From Candidatus Rifleibacteriota bacterium (GTDB lineage: Bacteria > Muiribacteriota > Ozemobacteria > Ozemobacterales > Ozemobacteraceae), in NCBI GenBank assembly GCA_015233565.1, contig JADFXM010000004.1, positions 186,001 through 250,000 of the forward strand: DNA of 64,000 bases, written 5' to 3'. The notes beneath the pieces are model-generated. The model saw nothing but the letters and a program-made list of their open reading frames with translations. It made no database searches and was not told where the DNA came from. Positions 17,021 through 26,288 of the stretch are shown piece after piece. The translations under genes were made by a program, and so were the position numbers. Position 1 is the stretch's first letter. Each line of letters starts with the position of its first letter.

Positions 17021-18145
17021 ATGGCATCGATTACATTGACTAATGTAGTCAAAACTTATGAGGGAGCTTCACAACCCACGGTCAAGGGAATCAATCTTGA
17101 AATTAGGGACAAGGAATTCGTTGTTTTAGTTGGTCCGTCAGGTTGTGGAAAGTCAACCTCTTTAAGAATGATAGCCGGGCTGGAAGACATTACATCCGGG
17201 GAAATAAAAATCGGAGAAACAGTTGTCAACAACCTTCCCCCCAAAGACCGTGATATTGCAATGGTTTTTCAAAATTACGCTCTTTATCCACACATGAATG
17301 TAAGAGAAAACCTTTCGTTCGGCCTGAAATTAAGAAATTTTCCACTAAATGAAATAGAAAAACGAGTAGAAGAAGCAGCAAATATCCTTGGTCTAACTAC
17401 ATTTCTTGATCGTCTTCCGAAACAACTTTCAGGTGGTCAAAGGCAGCGAGTTGCTCTTGGACGCGCGATAGTTCGGGAGCCGAAAGTCTTTTTAATGGAT
17501 GAGCCTCTTTCAAATTTAGACGCAAAACTACGGGTACAGATGAGAGCGGAAATAAAAAAGTTACATCAGCGACTGAGAACCACTTTTGTTTATGTTACCC
17601 ATGATCAAGTCGAAGCTATGACGATGGCTGATAGAATAGTTCTCCTTCACAACGGAATCATACAACAATATGATATCCCAAGCGTGATCTATGATCGACC
17701 CAATAATGTTTTCGTTGCAGGATTTATCGGTTCGCCACCAATGAATATGCTTAAAGCTCAAAAATCGCCAAAAGGTTTGACCATTTTTTCCAAAGATGAA
17801 ACCAGTAAGCCATTCAACTGGGACATAGAATTGGAAAAACTTTTCAAATTCCCAGAAAATGAAAAAAATTTGGTATTAGGAATCAGACCAGAACATATCA
17901 CCATAAATTCGAAACAGCAAAATGAGGAATGTCTTGTTGTCCCGGCAAGGATAGACCTTACCGAACCCATGGGCGCCGAAACCTATTTATACCTGGTCTG
18001 TCTTGGAAATACAATTGTTGCAAGAGTTGATCCTTCCGTTCAAGTTGAAGTTGGGCAAGAAGTCCAGGCATATATTCCATATTCGAAATTTCACTTATTC
18101 AAGGAAAGTGATACGGGAAGAATAGCCAGATTGACTGAAAATTAG
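17021..18145 (+). CDS. Carbohydrate ABC transporter ATP-binding protein (MalK/UgpC type)
   Basis: A 374-residue ATPase of the MalK/UgpC/MsmK group. Walker A 'GPSGCGKS' is at 38-45, followed by the Q-loop ('VFQNYALYPHM'), signature 'LSGGQRQRVALGRA', Walker B 'VFLMDEPLSNLDAKL' and the H-loop ('VTHDQ'). A C-terminal TOBE/OB regulatory part (about 240-374) follows, with the 'LGIRPEHI' motif. It energises import by pairing with two membrane permeases, which are not in this operon; the permease fragment at the left edge of the window is a candidate. It is preceded by AAGGAG. Its position between EIIB and the binding protein, inside a PTS operon, is unusual. Confidence 0.93.
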   Translation: MASITLTNVVKTYEGASQPTVKGINLEIRDKEFVVLVGPSGCGKSTSLRMIAGLEDITSGEIKIGETVVNNLPPKDRDIAMVFQNYALYPHMNVRENLSFGLKLRNFPLNEIEKRVEEAANILGLTTFLDRLPKQLSGGQRQRVALGRAIVREPKVFLMDEPLSNLDAKLRVQMRAEIKKLHQRLRTTFVYVTHDQVEAMTMADRIVLLHNGIIQQYDIPSVIYDRPNNVFVAGFIGSPPMNMLKAQKSPKGLTIFSKDETSKPFNWDIELEKLFKFPENEKNLVLGIRPEHITINSKQQNEECLVVPARIDLTEPMGAETYLYLVCLGNTIVARVDPSVQVEVGQEVQAYIPYSKFHLFKESDTGRIARLTEN

Positions 18146-18292
18146 CTAAGACTCATACCATCCTTACATAGCACGGGTGTATCGCAAGTGAAACACAAGT
18201 GTTACGTTGAAAAAGCTTCGATGCGGATCGTTTTCCCGAAATATTTGGATAATTGGGAAAATTAACATTAACTAGATCAGGAGAGAGAATCC

Positions 18293-19549
18293 TTGAAAAA
18301 TTTAAGTTGGAAGCTTTTGAAACTCTTTCTTCTACTAAGTTTAGCAATATTTTTCAAGGGATGCGGTGATACTTCCAACCAACCATCCTCTAATCGTGAA
18401 GCAAAAATTGTGCTCTGGCACACATTTACCCCTTCCGAAACAGAGACTCTAAATCTGATCTTAAAAAGTTTTTCAGAGAAATTTCCACGAATTAAAGTCT
18501 CAGTTGAAGCAATTCCATTCGCTCAAGCCAGAAGTAAATTTGAACAAGCGGTAAAAAGCGGAATTGCTCCTGATATTTTTCGCTCTGACCGTTTCTGGAC
18601 TTTGAAATTTGCCAAGAATGGGTTACTTGAACCCCTTGAAGATAGTTTCAAAACTGAAATAGAAGACATGGTTGGAATTGCGAAAACGGTTGTCACCCAA
18701 GACGGAAAAATATGGGGAGTCCCCCATTCGATGGATTGCCTTGCGCTTTTTTACAATAAAAAACATTTTTCCGAAAAGGGACTTTCCCCGCCAGTAGATT
18801 TTGATGCCTTCAGGGAAACAGCAAAAACACTTACCAGATCTGACGCTGGAAGGTTTGGTTTTTTTATGAACCCCAACGGATGGTGGTTCGAGCCAATGGT
18901 TTTCGCATTTGGCGGAAAGTTTTATGACCCTTCGGGCAATCTTTCAATCAGGTCTGAACAAACTCTTAAAGCTCTTCATTTTCTTATTGACCTCAAGGAC
19001 ACAACTAAGGTTATGCCTCCTGTAAACATCCGTTCTGATCCCTACGATTTAATGATGCAAAGCTTTAAGAACGGACAAGTTAGCATGATATTCAACGGTC
19101 CCTGGGCCATTCGTGATCTTTTATCGGCACTACCCTTCCGCGATCCTTCAAATCTGGGGGTTGCCCACATTCCAAGAGGCCCCGCCGGATGTTTTTCCCC
19201 CGTTGGCTGTCAATCATTTGTTATTCCCAAAGGTACCAGAAATTTTAAAGACGCGGTGGAATTGATTAAATTTTTATGTGCCCCGGAAAACCTCAAACAA
19301 TTTGCGACTAAGAATTATTTTCTTCCAACAAGAAAATCATTGATAAATGATCCGGATATCAAAAAGGATCCTTTCTTAGCTGCATTTATCAGCCAGATTA
19401 ATTGTACTTCCCTTTCGGATAATTCACCAAGTCGAATCAAATTGTATATCGTCCTGCTCGAAAATTTGAAAAAATGTCTTAACGGTGATTTAGCTCCTGA
19501 AGATGCTCTGAAAGATATTGAGAACTCATATAAGAAAGCCCTTGATTAA
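18293..19549 (+). CDS. Sugar ABC transporter substrate-binding lipoprotein
   Basis: A 418-residue extracytoplasmic solute-binding protein (family 1, maltose/glycerol-3-phosphate type). It has a lipoprotein signal with Cys24 ('LAIFFKGCGD'). The mature part begins 'AKIVLWHTFTPSETETLNLI', the standard first strand and helix, and carries 'GVPHSMDCLALFYNKKHF', 'MIFNGPWAIRD' and 'ENLKQFATKNYFLPTRKS', all family hallmarks. The start is TTG, with AGGAGAG 8 bases upstream. The 147-bp gap before it holds a short inverted repeat (AACAC..GTGTT, 18192-18203) that could be an operator, but I cannot support this further. Ligand specificity is unknown. Confidence 0.92.
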   Translation: MKNLSWKLLKLFLLLSLAIFFKGCGDTSNQPSSNREAKIVLWHTFTPSETETLNLILKSFSEKFPRIKVSVEAIPFAQARSKFEQAVKSGIAPDIFRSDRFWTLKFAKNGLLEPLEDSFKTEIEDMVGIAKTVVTQDGKIWGVPHSMDCLALFYNKKHFSEKGLSPPVDFDAFRETAKTLTRSDAGRFGFFMNPNGWWFEPMVFAFGGKFYDPSGNLSIRSEQTLKALHFLIDLKDTTKVMPPVNIRSDPYDLMMQSFKNGQVSMIFNGPWAIRDLLSALPFRDPSNLGVAHIPRGPAGCFSPVGCQSFVIPKGTRNFKDAVELIKFLCAPENLKQFATKNYFLPTRKSLINDPDIKKDPFLAAFISQINCTSLSDNSPSRIKLYIVLLENLKKCLNGDLAPEDALKDIENSYKKALD

Positions 19550-19613
19550 GACAATTTTTTTATTTATTCCGAAGCGAGCAAACTCCCGAAAAATATGATG
19601 GGAAAAGAAAAAA

Positions 19614-20408
19614 ATGTTTGAACTGTTGCCATATGCTTTTCTGGTTGCCACAATCGGTGGTTTTGTAGACCTAGATTCGACGGCGGCATGGCAATTCATG
19701 ATTTCCCAACCAGTGGTTGCTGCGCCTCTAACGGGTTTAGCGCTTGGTTTTTTTTCAAATGAAGTTGACTATGGATTAAGACTTGGACTTACAGTCGGAA
19801 CAATTCTTCAATTAGTTTGGATCGAGCAGCTTCCATTAGGAATGAACATTCCCCCAGATGCAGCCCTTGCTTCAGTTCTTTCAGTCGCACTTGGATATCT
19901 TGGTGGAAAAGCATTTGACACGTTTCTTGAACGGGAGGTTTGTAGTACAGTCGCCTTATTGATTGCAGTTGCACTTGGTTTAGTAGGGCGTTCCATGGAC
20001 ATATGGATCAGAAAACTAAACACCAGAATCGAAACATTTGTCAGGCAAAAACTTGCAACGTCGAATTTTTTTTTAATAGACATTGGGCATTTTGCATGTG
20101 CAATGTTAACTTTTTTTAAAGCTTTTATCTTCTGCTTTCTGACCGTTATGCTTGGAGTAGAACCTTTGCGTTATTTTACACAGTCCTTGAATTTTAATCA
20201 GAGCACCGGATTTATTGTAATTCAAGGGCTCCTCCCCTCGATAGGTTTTGCAGTTCTAGCAACTAGATTGGTAAATACCAAGCGGGAAGCAATTAATGCC
20301 ATTCTCGCCATTGTATTGTTTTCTTTTCTCCCGGCCTATCTATGGCTTGGTTTAGTTGGCGGCTTTTTGGTTTGTTGGCGCCACTTACATTCGACTTCCG
20401 GTGCTTAG
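19614..20408 (+). CDS. PTS EIIC component, mannose/fructose/sorbose family
   Basis: A 264-residue inner-membrane protein that forms the sugar channel of the mannose-type PTS together with EIID. Several hydrophobic helices are visible, and the loop 'ATIGGFVDLDSTAAWQFMISQPVVAAPLTG' is the diagnostic EIIC start. The segment 'GLTVGTILQLVWIEQLPLGMNIPPDAALASV' corresponds to the conserved GxxxQLxWxxxxPxGxxxPPD region that binds sugar. Length is normal. The gene ends overlapping the start of EIID by 8 bases. Confidence 0.93.
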   Translation: MFELLPYAFLVATIGGFVDLDSTAAWQFMISQPVVAAPLTGLALGFFSNEVDYGLRLGLTVGTILQLVWIEQLPLGMNIPPDAALASVLSVALGYLGGKAFDTFLEREVCSTVALLIAVALGLVGRSMDIWIRKLNTRIETFVRQKLATSNFFLIDIGHFACAMLTFFKAFIFCFLTVMLGVEPLRYFTQSLNFNQSTGFIVIQGLLPSIGFAVLATRLVNTKREAINAILAIVLFSFLPAYLWLGLVGGFLVCWRHLHSTSGA

Positions 20409-21183
20409 TAATGCTTTACTGCTCAGAATTGCATTCAGGAGCTTTTTTCTGCAAGCATCCTGGAATTTTCGTGGAATGATGAATATGGGGCTTTTATACT
20501 CCCTTAAACCTGGTTTGGACGAAATTTATGCTGATCCCGAGTTGCGGGCATCGGCTTATCGCAGGCATTTGGATTACTTCAATACAAACCCATATTTTTC
20601 GTCTATTTTGATGGGGGTTCTTTTATTTCTCGAGGAAAAACTAGCAACGAAAGAAATCGCTGAAGATATAATGGTTGACACTAAAGAAGGTCTAATGACA
20701 GCATTTGCAGCAGTTGGAGACAGTTTTTTCTGGGATTCCTGGCGCCCGTTTGTTGCTACTCTTGCAGTTCTTCTGGCCTTTAACAACCTTCTTTTCACCC
20801 CTATTCTTTTTTTGCTGATATACAATATTCCTCATCTTTACCTCAGATTTTTTGGAATATTCTGGGGGTATCGAATGGGCCCGGACGTAATAAGGATTCT
20901 CCCAAAATTTCAAATGCAAAAACTGCGTCCGACTCTCCGTTTTACCACTTTGGCACTACTTTGTTTTCTAATACCTAATTTTGTAAATCTTCACACTCCT
21001 TTCTTAATAACGTTTTCTTCGGAATATTTTTTTTTGGGGGAAAAAATAGTCCAGGGATTTGGAGCATGCCTCCTTGTAGGATTGGCAGCTCTTGGATACA
21101 AAGCAGGGATTGATGTATTGATGATTTCCTTCCTGCTGATGGTAGTTGCTCTATTGTTTCACCACTGGGGAATTTTAATCTGA
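20401..21183 (+). CDS. PTS EIID component, mannose/fructose/sorbose family
   Basis: A 260-residue membrane subunit that completes the mannose-type permease. The start of the protein, 'LLRIAFRSFFLQASWNFRGMMNMGLLYSL', is the family signature (RSFFLQASWN...N.G..Y...P). Later 'GDSFFWDSWRPFVATLAV' matches the conserved GDSxFWxxxRP site. The C-terminal part carries several membrane helices ('MISFLLMVVALLFHHWGIL'). I chose the GTG at 20401, which gives the normal N-terminal length; a TTG at 20356 would overlap EIIC by 53 bases. No separate binding site is visible, so it is probably translated by coupling to EIIC. Confidence 0.92.
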   Translation: MLSNALLLRIAFRSFFLQASWNFRGMMNMGLLYSLKPGLDEIYADPELRASAYRRHLDYFNTNPYFSSILMGVLLFLEEKLATKEIAEDIMVDTKEGLMTAFAAVGDSFFWDSWRPFVATLAVLLAFNNLLFTPILFLLIYNIPHLYLRFFGIFWGYRMGPDVIRILPKFQMQKLRPTLRFTTLALLCFLIPNFVNLHTPFLITFSSEYFFLGEKIVQGFGACLLVGLAALGYKAGIDVLMISFLLMVVALLFHHWGILI

Positions 21184-21192
21184 GGTTTTCCT

Positions 21193-21474
21193 ATGAAAAG
21201 GAAAGATGTTGAGATAAAAAACAAGTTTGGTTTACACGCCAGACCAGCTTCACTTCTAGTTAAGCTGGCAGGTACGTTTGAGTCTGAGTTGCAGTTGATT
21301 AAAGATGACATGGAGGTTAATGCCAAAAGTATACTTGGTGTCATGATGCTCGCTGCAGGCCCAGGAAATGTTGTTACTATAGTCGCCGATGGAAGAGATG
21401 AAGAAGAAGCTGTGAAGCAGATTGTCGAGTTAATTGAAAGCAAATTCGGCGAGGAGGAAGCTGGAAACGCATGA
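21193..21474 (+). CDS. ptsH: Phosphocarrier protein HPr
   Basis: A 93-residue HPr that carries phosphate from EI to EIIA on His15 ('FGLHARPASLLV'). Ser46 ('NAKSILGVMML') is the position phosphorylated by HPr kinase in Gram-positive and some other bacteria. It is conserved here, but no HPr kinase gene is in the window. The ATG follows GAGG with good spacing and the stop overlaps EI in ATGA. The tail 'EEEAGNA' is slightly longer than usual. Confidence 0.95.
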   Translation: MKRKDVEIKNKFGLHARPASLLVKLAGTFESELQLIKDDMEVNAKSILGVMMLAAGPGNVVTIVADGRDEEEAVKQIVELIESKFGEEEAGNA

Positions 21475-23201
21475 CTTCTACGAATTCACCACTTATTTTA
21501 AAGGGAATTGCCGCTTCTCCTGGGGTTTGTATAGGCAAGGTTTATCTCTTTAAAAAGAAGCTCGAAGTGGAAAAGAGAAAAATTACCGAAAGTCAGGTTG
21601 AAAAAGAAATTGAAAGGTTGCATTCAGCAATTGAACTCACTCGAAGAGATATTGCAACAACTCAAAAGGAGGCAAGAATAAGACACGGCGATAAGTATGC
21701 AGCGATTTTTGACTCACACCTTTTAATGCTGGACGACCCTCAATTCATACCTCAAGTTGTTAAGCGGCTAAAGAAAGAGCTAGTCAACGTCGAAAGCATA
21801 CTTCGTCAGACTATTGATGCTCTGGCAATGTGTTTTCAGGCAATTCGCGATGAATATCTAAGAGAAAGAGCAATTGATTTAAAAGATGTGGGAGATAGAA
21901 TCCTCAGATATCTCCTTGGTCTTGAAGGTCCGGGCAAAGAAATTGGGAATGAACCATTTGTCCTTGTAGCGGAAGAAGTAACTCCAACGGAACTTCTTGA
22001 TTTTTCCAAAGGAAAATTACAGGGAATTTGCCTTGATTCTGGAGGAGCCACCTCTCACGTAGCTATTTTATCAGGGGCTCTAGGAATTCCAGCCCTATTT
22101 GGATTAGTAAATCTTTCGCAAGTCGCCCACACAGGGCAAATGATCATTGTAAACAGCCGAAACGAAGGAATTGTTGTTTTAAATCCCGACGAGAAAGAAT
22201 TACAAAACTATAATCAGATTTTAAAAAGTCTTTCCTTAATCGAAAACCTGGCAACCACAAAAGATTTAACCAAAGATGGGATTGAAATTTTCATTGCTGC
22301 TAATATTTCGCGAGTAGAAGAACTTCCGCTGCTTCAAAGAACCGGAATAAACAGAATCGGTCTTTTTCGCAGCGAATTTCTTTTCATGGAAAGCGTCGAT
22401 CTGCCGGGTGAAGCCTTTCAGGAATCGGTCTACCGGTCAGTTGTAAATTCCGCCCCGGAGGGGGTAGTACTTCGAGTGATCGACATCGGTTCAGATAAAC
22501 AGGTCAAATATCTTCCTTTTCCAAGGGAAAGCAATCCCGCCATGGGATTTCGCTCCATCCGATTTCTTCTCTCCCGACCGGATATTTTAATGCCTCAGCT
22601 TCGGGCTATGTTGAAAGCTTCAAATGAGAAGACCAAGATAATATTTCCTATGGTTTCAACCGAAATAGAACTCGAAAAGATTTCTCAAATCTGGGAAGAG
22701 GCTTTAAAGCAAGTTTCCATAGCTAAAAAGCCCGAATGGGGAATCATGGTGGAAGTACCATCAGCTTTTTTCATGTTTGACGCAATAGCGAAACACACCA
22801 AATATATTAGCCTGGGAACCAACGACCTTCTTCAATTCGTCTATGGGATAGATCGAACAAACGAGCGTCTGGCCGATCTTGCCAATCCATTGTGTCTTCC
22901 CTTCATTCGATTGCTTTTTTATGGAATTTCGGCTGCAAAGGGCGAAGGTCTGAAAGTGGGAATTTGCGGGGAAATGGCCTCTGATCCAGTTGCCTTCTGC
23001 GTCCTTCTAGCCATGGGAGTGGACGAACTCAGCATGAGACCTGCCGCGTTACCTGAAATCCGAAAGTTGATGAAAAAGATAGATCTTAAAGCTCTTACAA
23101 GAAAGGTTCACGAAATTCTTTGCGAAAATTCCCTTTTGGACGTAAGAGTCAGCCTTTCTTCAAGCTTCCCCGAGCTTTTCGCACCTTCTGAAACATCATA
23201 A
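21471..23201 (+). CDS. ptsI: PTS enzyme I (phosphoenolpyruvate-protein phosphotransferase)
   Basis: A 576-residue EI, full length. It takes phosphate from phosphoenolpyruvate and passes it to HPr. The N-terminal part (HPr-binding helical and swivelling domain) ends with the phospho-histidine site 'SGGATSHVAILSGALGIPAL' (His196). The C-terminal PEP-binding barrel has 'GLFRSEFLFM', 'DIGSDKQVKYL', 'NPAMGFRSIR' and 'GICGEMASDP' with the catalytic Cys. It overlaps HPr by 4 bases. EI and HPr placed with their own EII genes suggest a self-contained PTS. Confidence 0.95.
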   Translation: MTSTNSPLILKGIAASPGVCIGKVYLFKKKLEVEKRKITESQVEKEIERLHSAIELTRRDIATTQKEARIRHGDKYAAIFDSHLLMLDDPQFIPQVVKRLKKELVNVESILRQTIDALAMCFQAIRDEYLRERAIDLKDVGDRILRYLLGLEGPGKEIGNEPFVLVAEEVTPTELLDFSKGKLQGICLDSGGATSHVAILSGALGIPALFGLVNLSQVAHTGQMIIVNSRNEGIVVLNPDEKELQNYNQILKSLSLIENLATTKDLTKDGIEIFIAANISRVEELPLLQRTGINRIGLFRSEFLFMESVDLPGEAFQESVYRSVVNSAPEGVVLRVIDIGSDKQVKYLPFPRESNPAMGFRSIRFLLSRPDILMPQLRAMLKASNEKTKIIFPMVSTEIELEKISQIWEEALKQVSIAKKPEWGIMVEVPSAFFMFDAIAKHTKYISLGTNDLLQFVYGIDRTNERLADLANPLCLPFIRLLFYGISAAKGEGLKVGICGEMASDPVAFCVLLAMGVDELSMRPAALPEIRKLMKKIDLKALTRKVHEILCENSLLDVRVSLSSSFPELFAPSETS

Positions 23202-23226
23202 CTCTCCGAAAGTAATTGCAAAAGAA

Positions 23227-24105
23227 ATGGAAATAATCTTTGCGGAATATTCAGGGTTTTGCTTCGGAGTAAAAAGAGCCGTCGAAATGGTTCGTTCCCT
23301 AATCCGGGAAGGCAAAAAACCTATTTTTATCCTGGGCAATCTGATACATAATCCAACTGTAGTGGAAGAATTGCAAAAAGCAGGAGTGCAAAAAATTTCC
23401 AGTCTCGATGAGGCGGAAAATGGGTGGTTGGTTATCAGATCACACGGTGCCACAAAAGAAACATACGAGAAGGCGTGTTCACGCGGATTAACAATTGTAG
23501 ACACAACATGTCCCAATGTTAAATATGCTCAAAATATTGCCAAGCAACTTTCAGAAGAAAAATTTCGTGTCATGATCGTTGGCGACCGTGGGCATGCTGA
23601 AGTTGAAGGGATATTAAGTTACACAAACGGAAATGGGGCAATAATCCAAAATGTCGAAGAGTCAAAATCCCTATTGGAAAAGTTATCCCGGGAAACCAAG
23701 ATTGCTGTGTTGTGCCAGACAACCATTCAAATTGAAAAACTAAACGGAATTGTCGGATATCTAATCGGAAAATTCAGGCAAGTCAATGTCTATAACACAA
23801 TTTGCGATGTTTCAACAAATAGACAGGCTTCCACTCTCAAGCTTGCGCGAGAGGTCGATCTTATGCTGGTAGTAGGCGGATTTGAATCGGCAAATACTAC
23901 ACGGTTAGCGGAAATAAGCTCTGGAGTTGAAGTTGAGACGCATCACATCGAATCGTCCGAGCAAATAAATCCTGAATGGTTCAATAAAAATATGAAAATT
24001 GGACTTTCAGCCGGAGCTTCCACTCCAATTGAATTAATGGAAGAAGTCCGGAATCAGCTAAATAATTGGCTTTTGGCAGGGAAAATCAGACTACCACCGG
24101 AATAA
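23227..24105 (+). CDS. ispH: 4-hydroxy-3-methylbut-2-enyl diphosphate reductase
   Basis: A 292-residue IspH, the last enzyme of the MEP (non-mevalonate) isoprenoid pathway, which makes IPP and DMAPP. The three cysteines that hold the 4Fe-4S cluster are present: Cys12 ('SGFCFGVKRAV'), Cys95 ('DTTCPNV') and Cys193 ('NTICDVSTNRQ'). The substrate-binding region reads 'GDRGHAEVEGI' and the C-terminal 'SAGASTP' is the usual SxGASTP motif. It follows EI by 25 bases and may be a passenger of the PTS operon. Its 3' end overlaps the convergent permease gene by 20 bases. Confidence 0.95.
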   Translation: MEIIFAEYSGFCFGVKRAVEMVRSLIREGKKPIFILGNLIHNPTVVEELQKAGVQKISSLDEAENGWLVIRSHGATKETYEKACSRGLTIVDTTCPNVKYAQNIAKQLSEEKFRVMIVGDRGHAEVEGILSYTNGNGAIIQNVEESKSLLEKLSRETKIAVLCQTTIQIEKLNGIVGYLIGKFRQVNVYNTICDVSTNRQASTLKLAREVDLMLVVGGFESANTTRLAEISSGVEVETHHIESSEQINPEWFNKNMKIGLSAGASTPIELMEEVRNQLNNWLLAGKIRLPPE

Positions 24106-26077
24106 TAACAAAGGGAAGCCCTCCGGTCAGAAATCTCCTCTGAACTGAAAAAACGATATTATTGTGAAGCATTCTTGTAATAAAAGTATCTTCCGGAAAA
24201 ACAAGCTGCCCACCAAAAAATGTCGAATTTGGGAACCTTTGCCGCACTGTTTGGGAAATTTTCATGGTCTCTTCCACTACGTCAACCGAAATGGAGGTAA
24301 AGCCTTCGGAATAGTATCCATGGTTTTTCATAAAATCAACATATCGCTGAACCCCTTCGTGGGCATGTTTTTCCAGGGCATCAACTTCTTGACTTCCTTT
24401 AAAATTTCCCGCGTCAATCATTCCAATTTGGATGAATGCAAAGTTTTTAAAAGTACTTTTAAATAGCCCGATAATGCTCATGAGGGTGTGAATTCCCTGC
24501 CCATTAAATCCATTTACAAGTAGAACAGCAGTATTTCCTTTGAGATCGCATTGGAATTCAGTTTTTGACTCTTTTTGGAACTCAGAGGATTTAATACCAG
24601 GAATTGTTGCTACATCCACAAGGCCGTTAAATTTTTGAAGTAATTTAAAGGCATGATTGTAATGACTTTTTATTCCTAGGGCCAAAAGAACAAGAGTACC
24701 GGTGATAATGATGGTGATCCAACCACCCTCAAAAAATTTGATATAAATAACTGAAAGCAGAACGAAGAGAGTCATAGAAAGTCCAACTCCGTTAACAAAA
24801 AGTTTCCTTTTCCAATCAGGAGTTGTGGAGCGAACGTTCCACCAGTGCTTCACCATTCCAATTTGGGAAAGTGAAAACGTAATGAAAACGTTAATACTGT
24901 ATAAAACTATCATGTACCCAACCGAGCCATGGGTCATTACCATAAGAATCAAGGATGAAACCCCCATCAATAGGATTCCATTTTGGGTAACCAACCTATC
25001 GCTAAGGAGTGCAAATCTTGTTGGAAACCATCTGTCCTGAGCCATGTTGGCCAGGACTCGCGGGCCATCGAGAAAACCAGCTTGTGCCCCAACGAAAAGA
25101 AGTGCGGCTTCAGAAACCAAAGTAATAAAAATAAACGTCGTTCCGAAGGTTCCAAACCCCCCAAAAGCTTTTTCGCACAAGACTGCATTCAAGGTTTTTG
25201 TGGCACTCGGTTGAGCATCAAAAAGAACGTAGGCAATCATCAAGCCAAGTACAATTGAGGCAAGGGATACTGCCATATAGGTCATGGTCTTTTTCCCAGT
25301 CTCAACTCGAGGTTCTTTTAAGATGGGAAGTCCATTACTGACCGCTTCGATTCCGGTATATGTTCCAGCACTCATACTATAAGCTTTCAAAATTATCAGG
25401 AACATCCCCCAGGAACCAAGTTGGGAATGAGTCTCTTTCAAATCCACTACAAGTTTGTGAGAAAGAGTTGAAAATTGCATCAAATGAGAAATAATGGCAT
25501 AAAGGATCAAAAATGCGTGAGCAAAAATGAAAATAAGGAAAACAGGAACGAGGGGTATTACAGATTCCTTTACTCCCCGCAAATTCAAGATAAGCAACCC
25601 AAAAACTCCAAAAAGCGCGAACCAGAATTTATAAGGATTCCAGGGTTCGGGGAAAAAGCTGAAAAGAGCATCAGCACCGCTTGCGATGGACAGTGTTATC
25701 GTAAGAACGTAATCGACAAGGAGCGCACAACCTGAAATCATACCAACATTTGGTGACAGCAATTTACTGGCAACCAGATAGCCTCCTCCACCCGTAGGAA
25801 ACAATTCAATAATTTGTGAATAACTTGTAGCAATGACAAAGACAGTTAACGCGCATCCCAGTCCAACTATTATGCTCAATACTGAATGACCGCCAAGAGC
25901 CCGAAAAGCTTCTTCCGGGCCGTAGCAGGAGGAGGTGATTCCGTCTGCGCCTAGACCTACCCAAGCGAGAAAAGCGATGAGAGTAATTTTATGAAAAATC
26001 TCCCGGTCGTGGGGGTCACGTGGTTCACCAATAATTAAATGTTTAACATGCTTTAAAAAAGAATATGGCTCTTGCAT
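24086..26077 (-). CDS. APC-superfamily permease, KimA-like
   Basis: A 663-residue membrane transporter with about 12 helices and a cytoplasmic C-terminal domain. 'GLGADGITSSCYGPEEAF' (helix 1), 'IIELFPTGGGGYLVA' and 'ALLVDYVLTITLSIASGADAL' match the APC type of the potassium importer KimA/YdaO and its relatives. 'SAGTYTGIEAVSNGLP' is the conserved helix-6 region. The C-terminal part (about 490-663) resembles the globular domain of that group. Potassium is the likely substrate, though amino acid transport cannot be excluded. I chose the ATG at 26077, with AAGGA 6 bases upstream, over one 15 bases earlier. A small membrane protein gene lies 37 bases upstream. No ydaO-type riboswitch was found. 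Confidence 0.75.
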   Translation of the reverse strand: MQEPYSFLKHVKHLIIGEPRDPHDREIFHKITLIAFLAWVGLGADGITSSCYGPEEAFRALGGHSVLSIIVGLGCALTVFVIATSYSQIIELFPTGGGGYLVASKLLSPNVGMISGCALLVDYVLTITLSIASGADALFSFFPEPWNPYKFWFALFGVFGLLILNLRGVKESVIPLVPVFLIFIFAHAFLILYAIISHLMQFSTLSHKLVVDLKETHSQLGSWGMFLIILKAYSMSAGTYTGIEAVSNGLPILKEPRVETGKKTMTYMAVSLASIVLGLMIAYVLFDAQPSATKTLNAVLCEKAFGGFGTFGTTFIFITLVSEAALLFVGAQAGFLDGPRVLANMAQDRWFPTRFALLSDRLVTQNGILLMGVSSLILMVMTHGSVGYMIVLYSINVFITFSLSQIGMVKHWWNVRSTTPDWKRKLFVNGVGLSMTLFVLLSVIYIKFFEGGWITIIITGTLVLLALGIKSHYNHAFKLLQKFNGLVDVATIPGIKSSEFQKESKTEFQCDLKGNTAVLLVNGFNGQGIHTLMSIIGLFKSTFKNFAFIQIGMIDAGNFKGSQEVDALEKHAHEGVQRYVDFMKNHGYYSEGFTSISVDVVEETMKISQTVRQRFPNSTFFGGQLVFPEDTFITRMLHNNIVFSVQRRFLTGGLPFVIIPVVV

Positions 26078-26114
26078 TTTTTTTCCTTCCATCAGAAAAA
26101 AGCGTAAGGAAGAA

Positions 26115-26288
26115 TTATACCAGACAAAAAATTAATCCGAAAGCGTATAAAAGAAAACCTATGGCAATAACCCATGCCCAATATTCGAATTCATCCCCGG
26201 ATGCTTTTTCTTTTTTTTCATGTTGACTGACAATTTCAGCTCCAAAAATGGAGCCAAAAAATATTACTATCAGGAACACAGGATGCAT
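26115..26288 (-). CDS. Small two-helix membrane protein, 57 residues, upstream of the KimA-like permease
   Basis: A frame of 57 codons (MHPVFLIVIFFGSIFGAEIV...) with AAAGGA 9 bases before the ATG. It has a hydrophobic N-terminal segment (3-20), a charged loop ('SQHEKKEKASGDEFEY') and a second hydrophobic segment (37-57, 'WAWVIAIGFLLYAFGLIFCLV'). Codon use and composition are convincing. It is on the same strand as the permease and ends 37 bases before it, so the two are probably cotranscribed. It may be a small accessory or stabilising subunit, comparable in size to KdpF, but I recognise no family. Confidence 0.7.
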   Translation of the reverse strand: MHPVFLIVIFFGSIFGAEIVSQHEKKEKASGDEFEYWAWVIAIGFLLYAFGLIFCLV

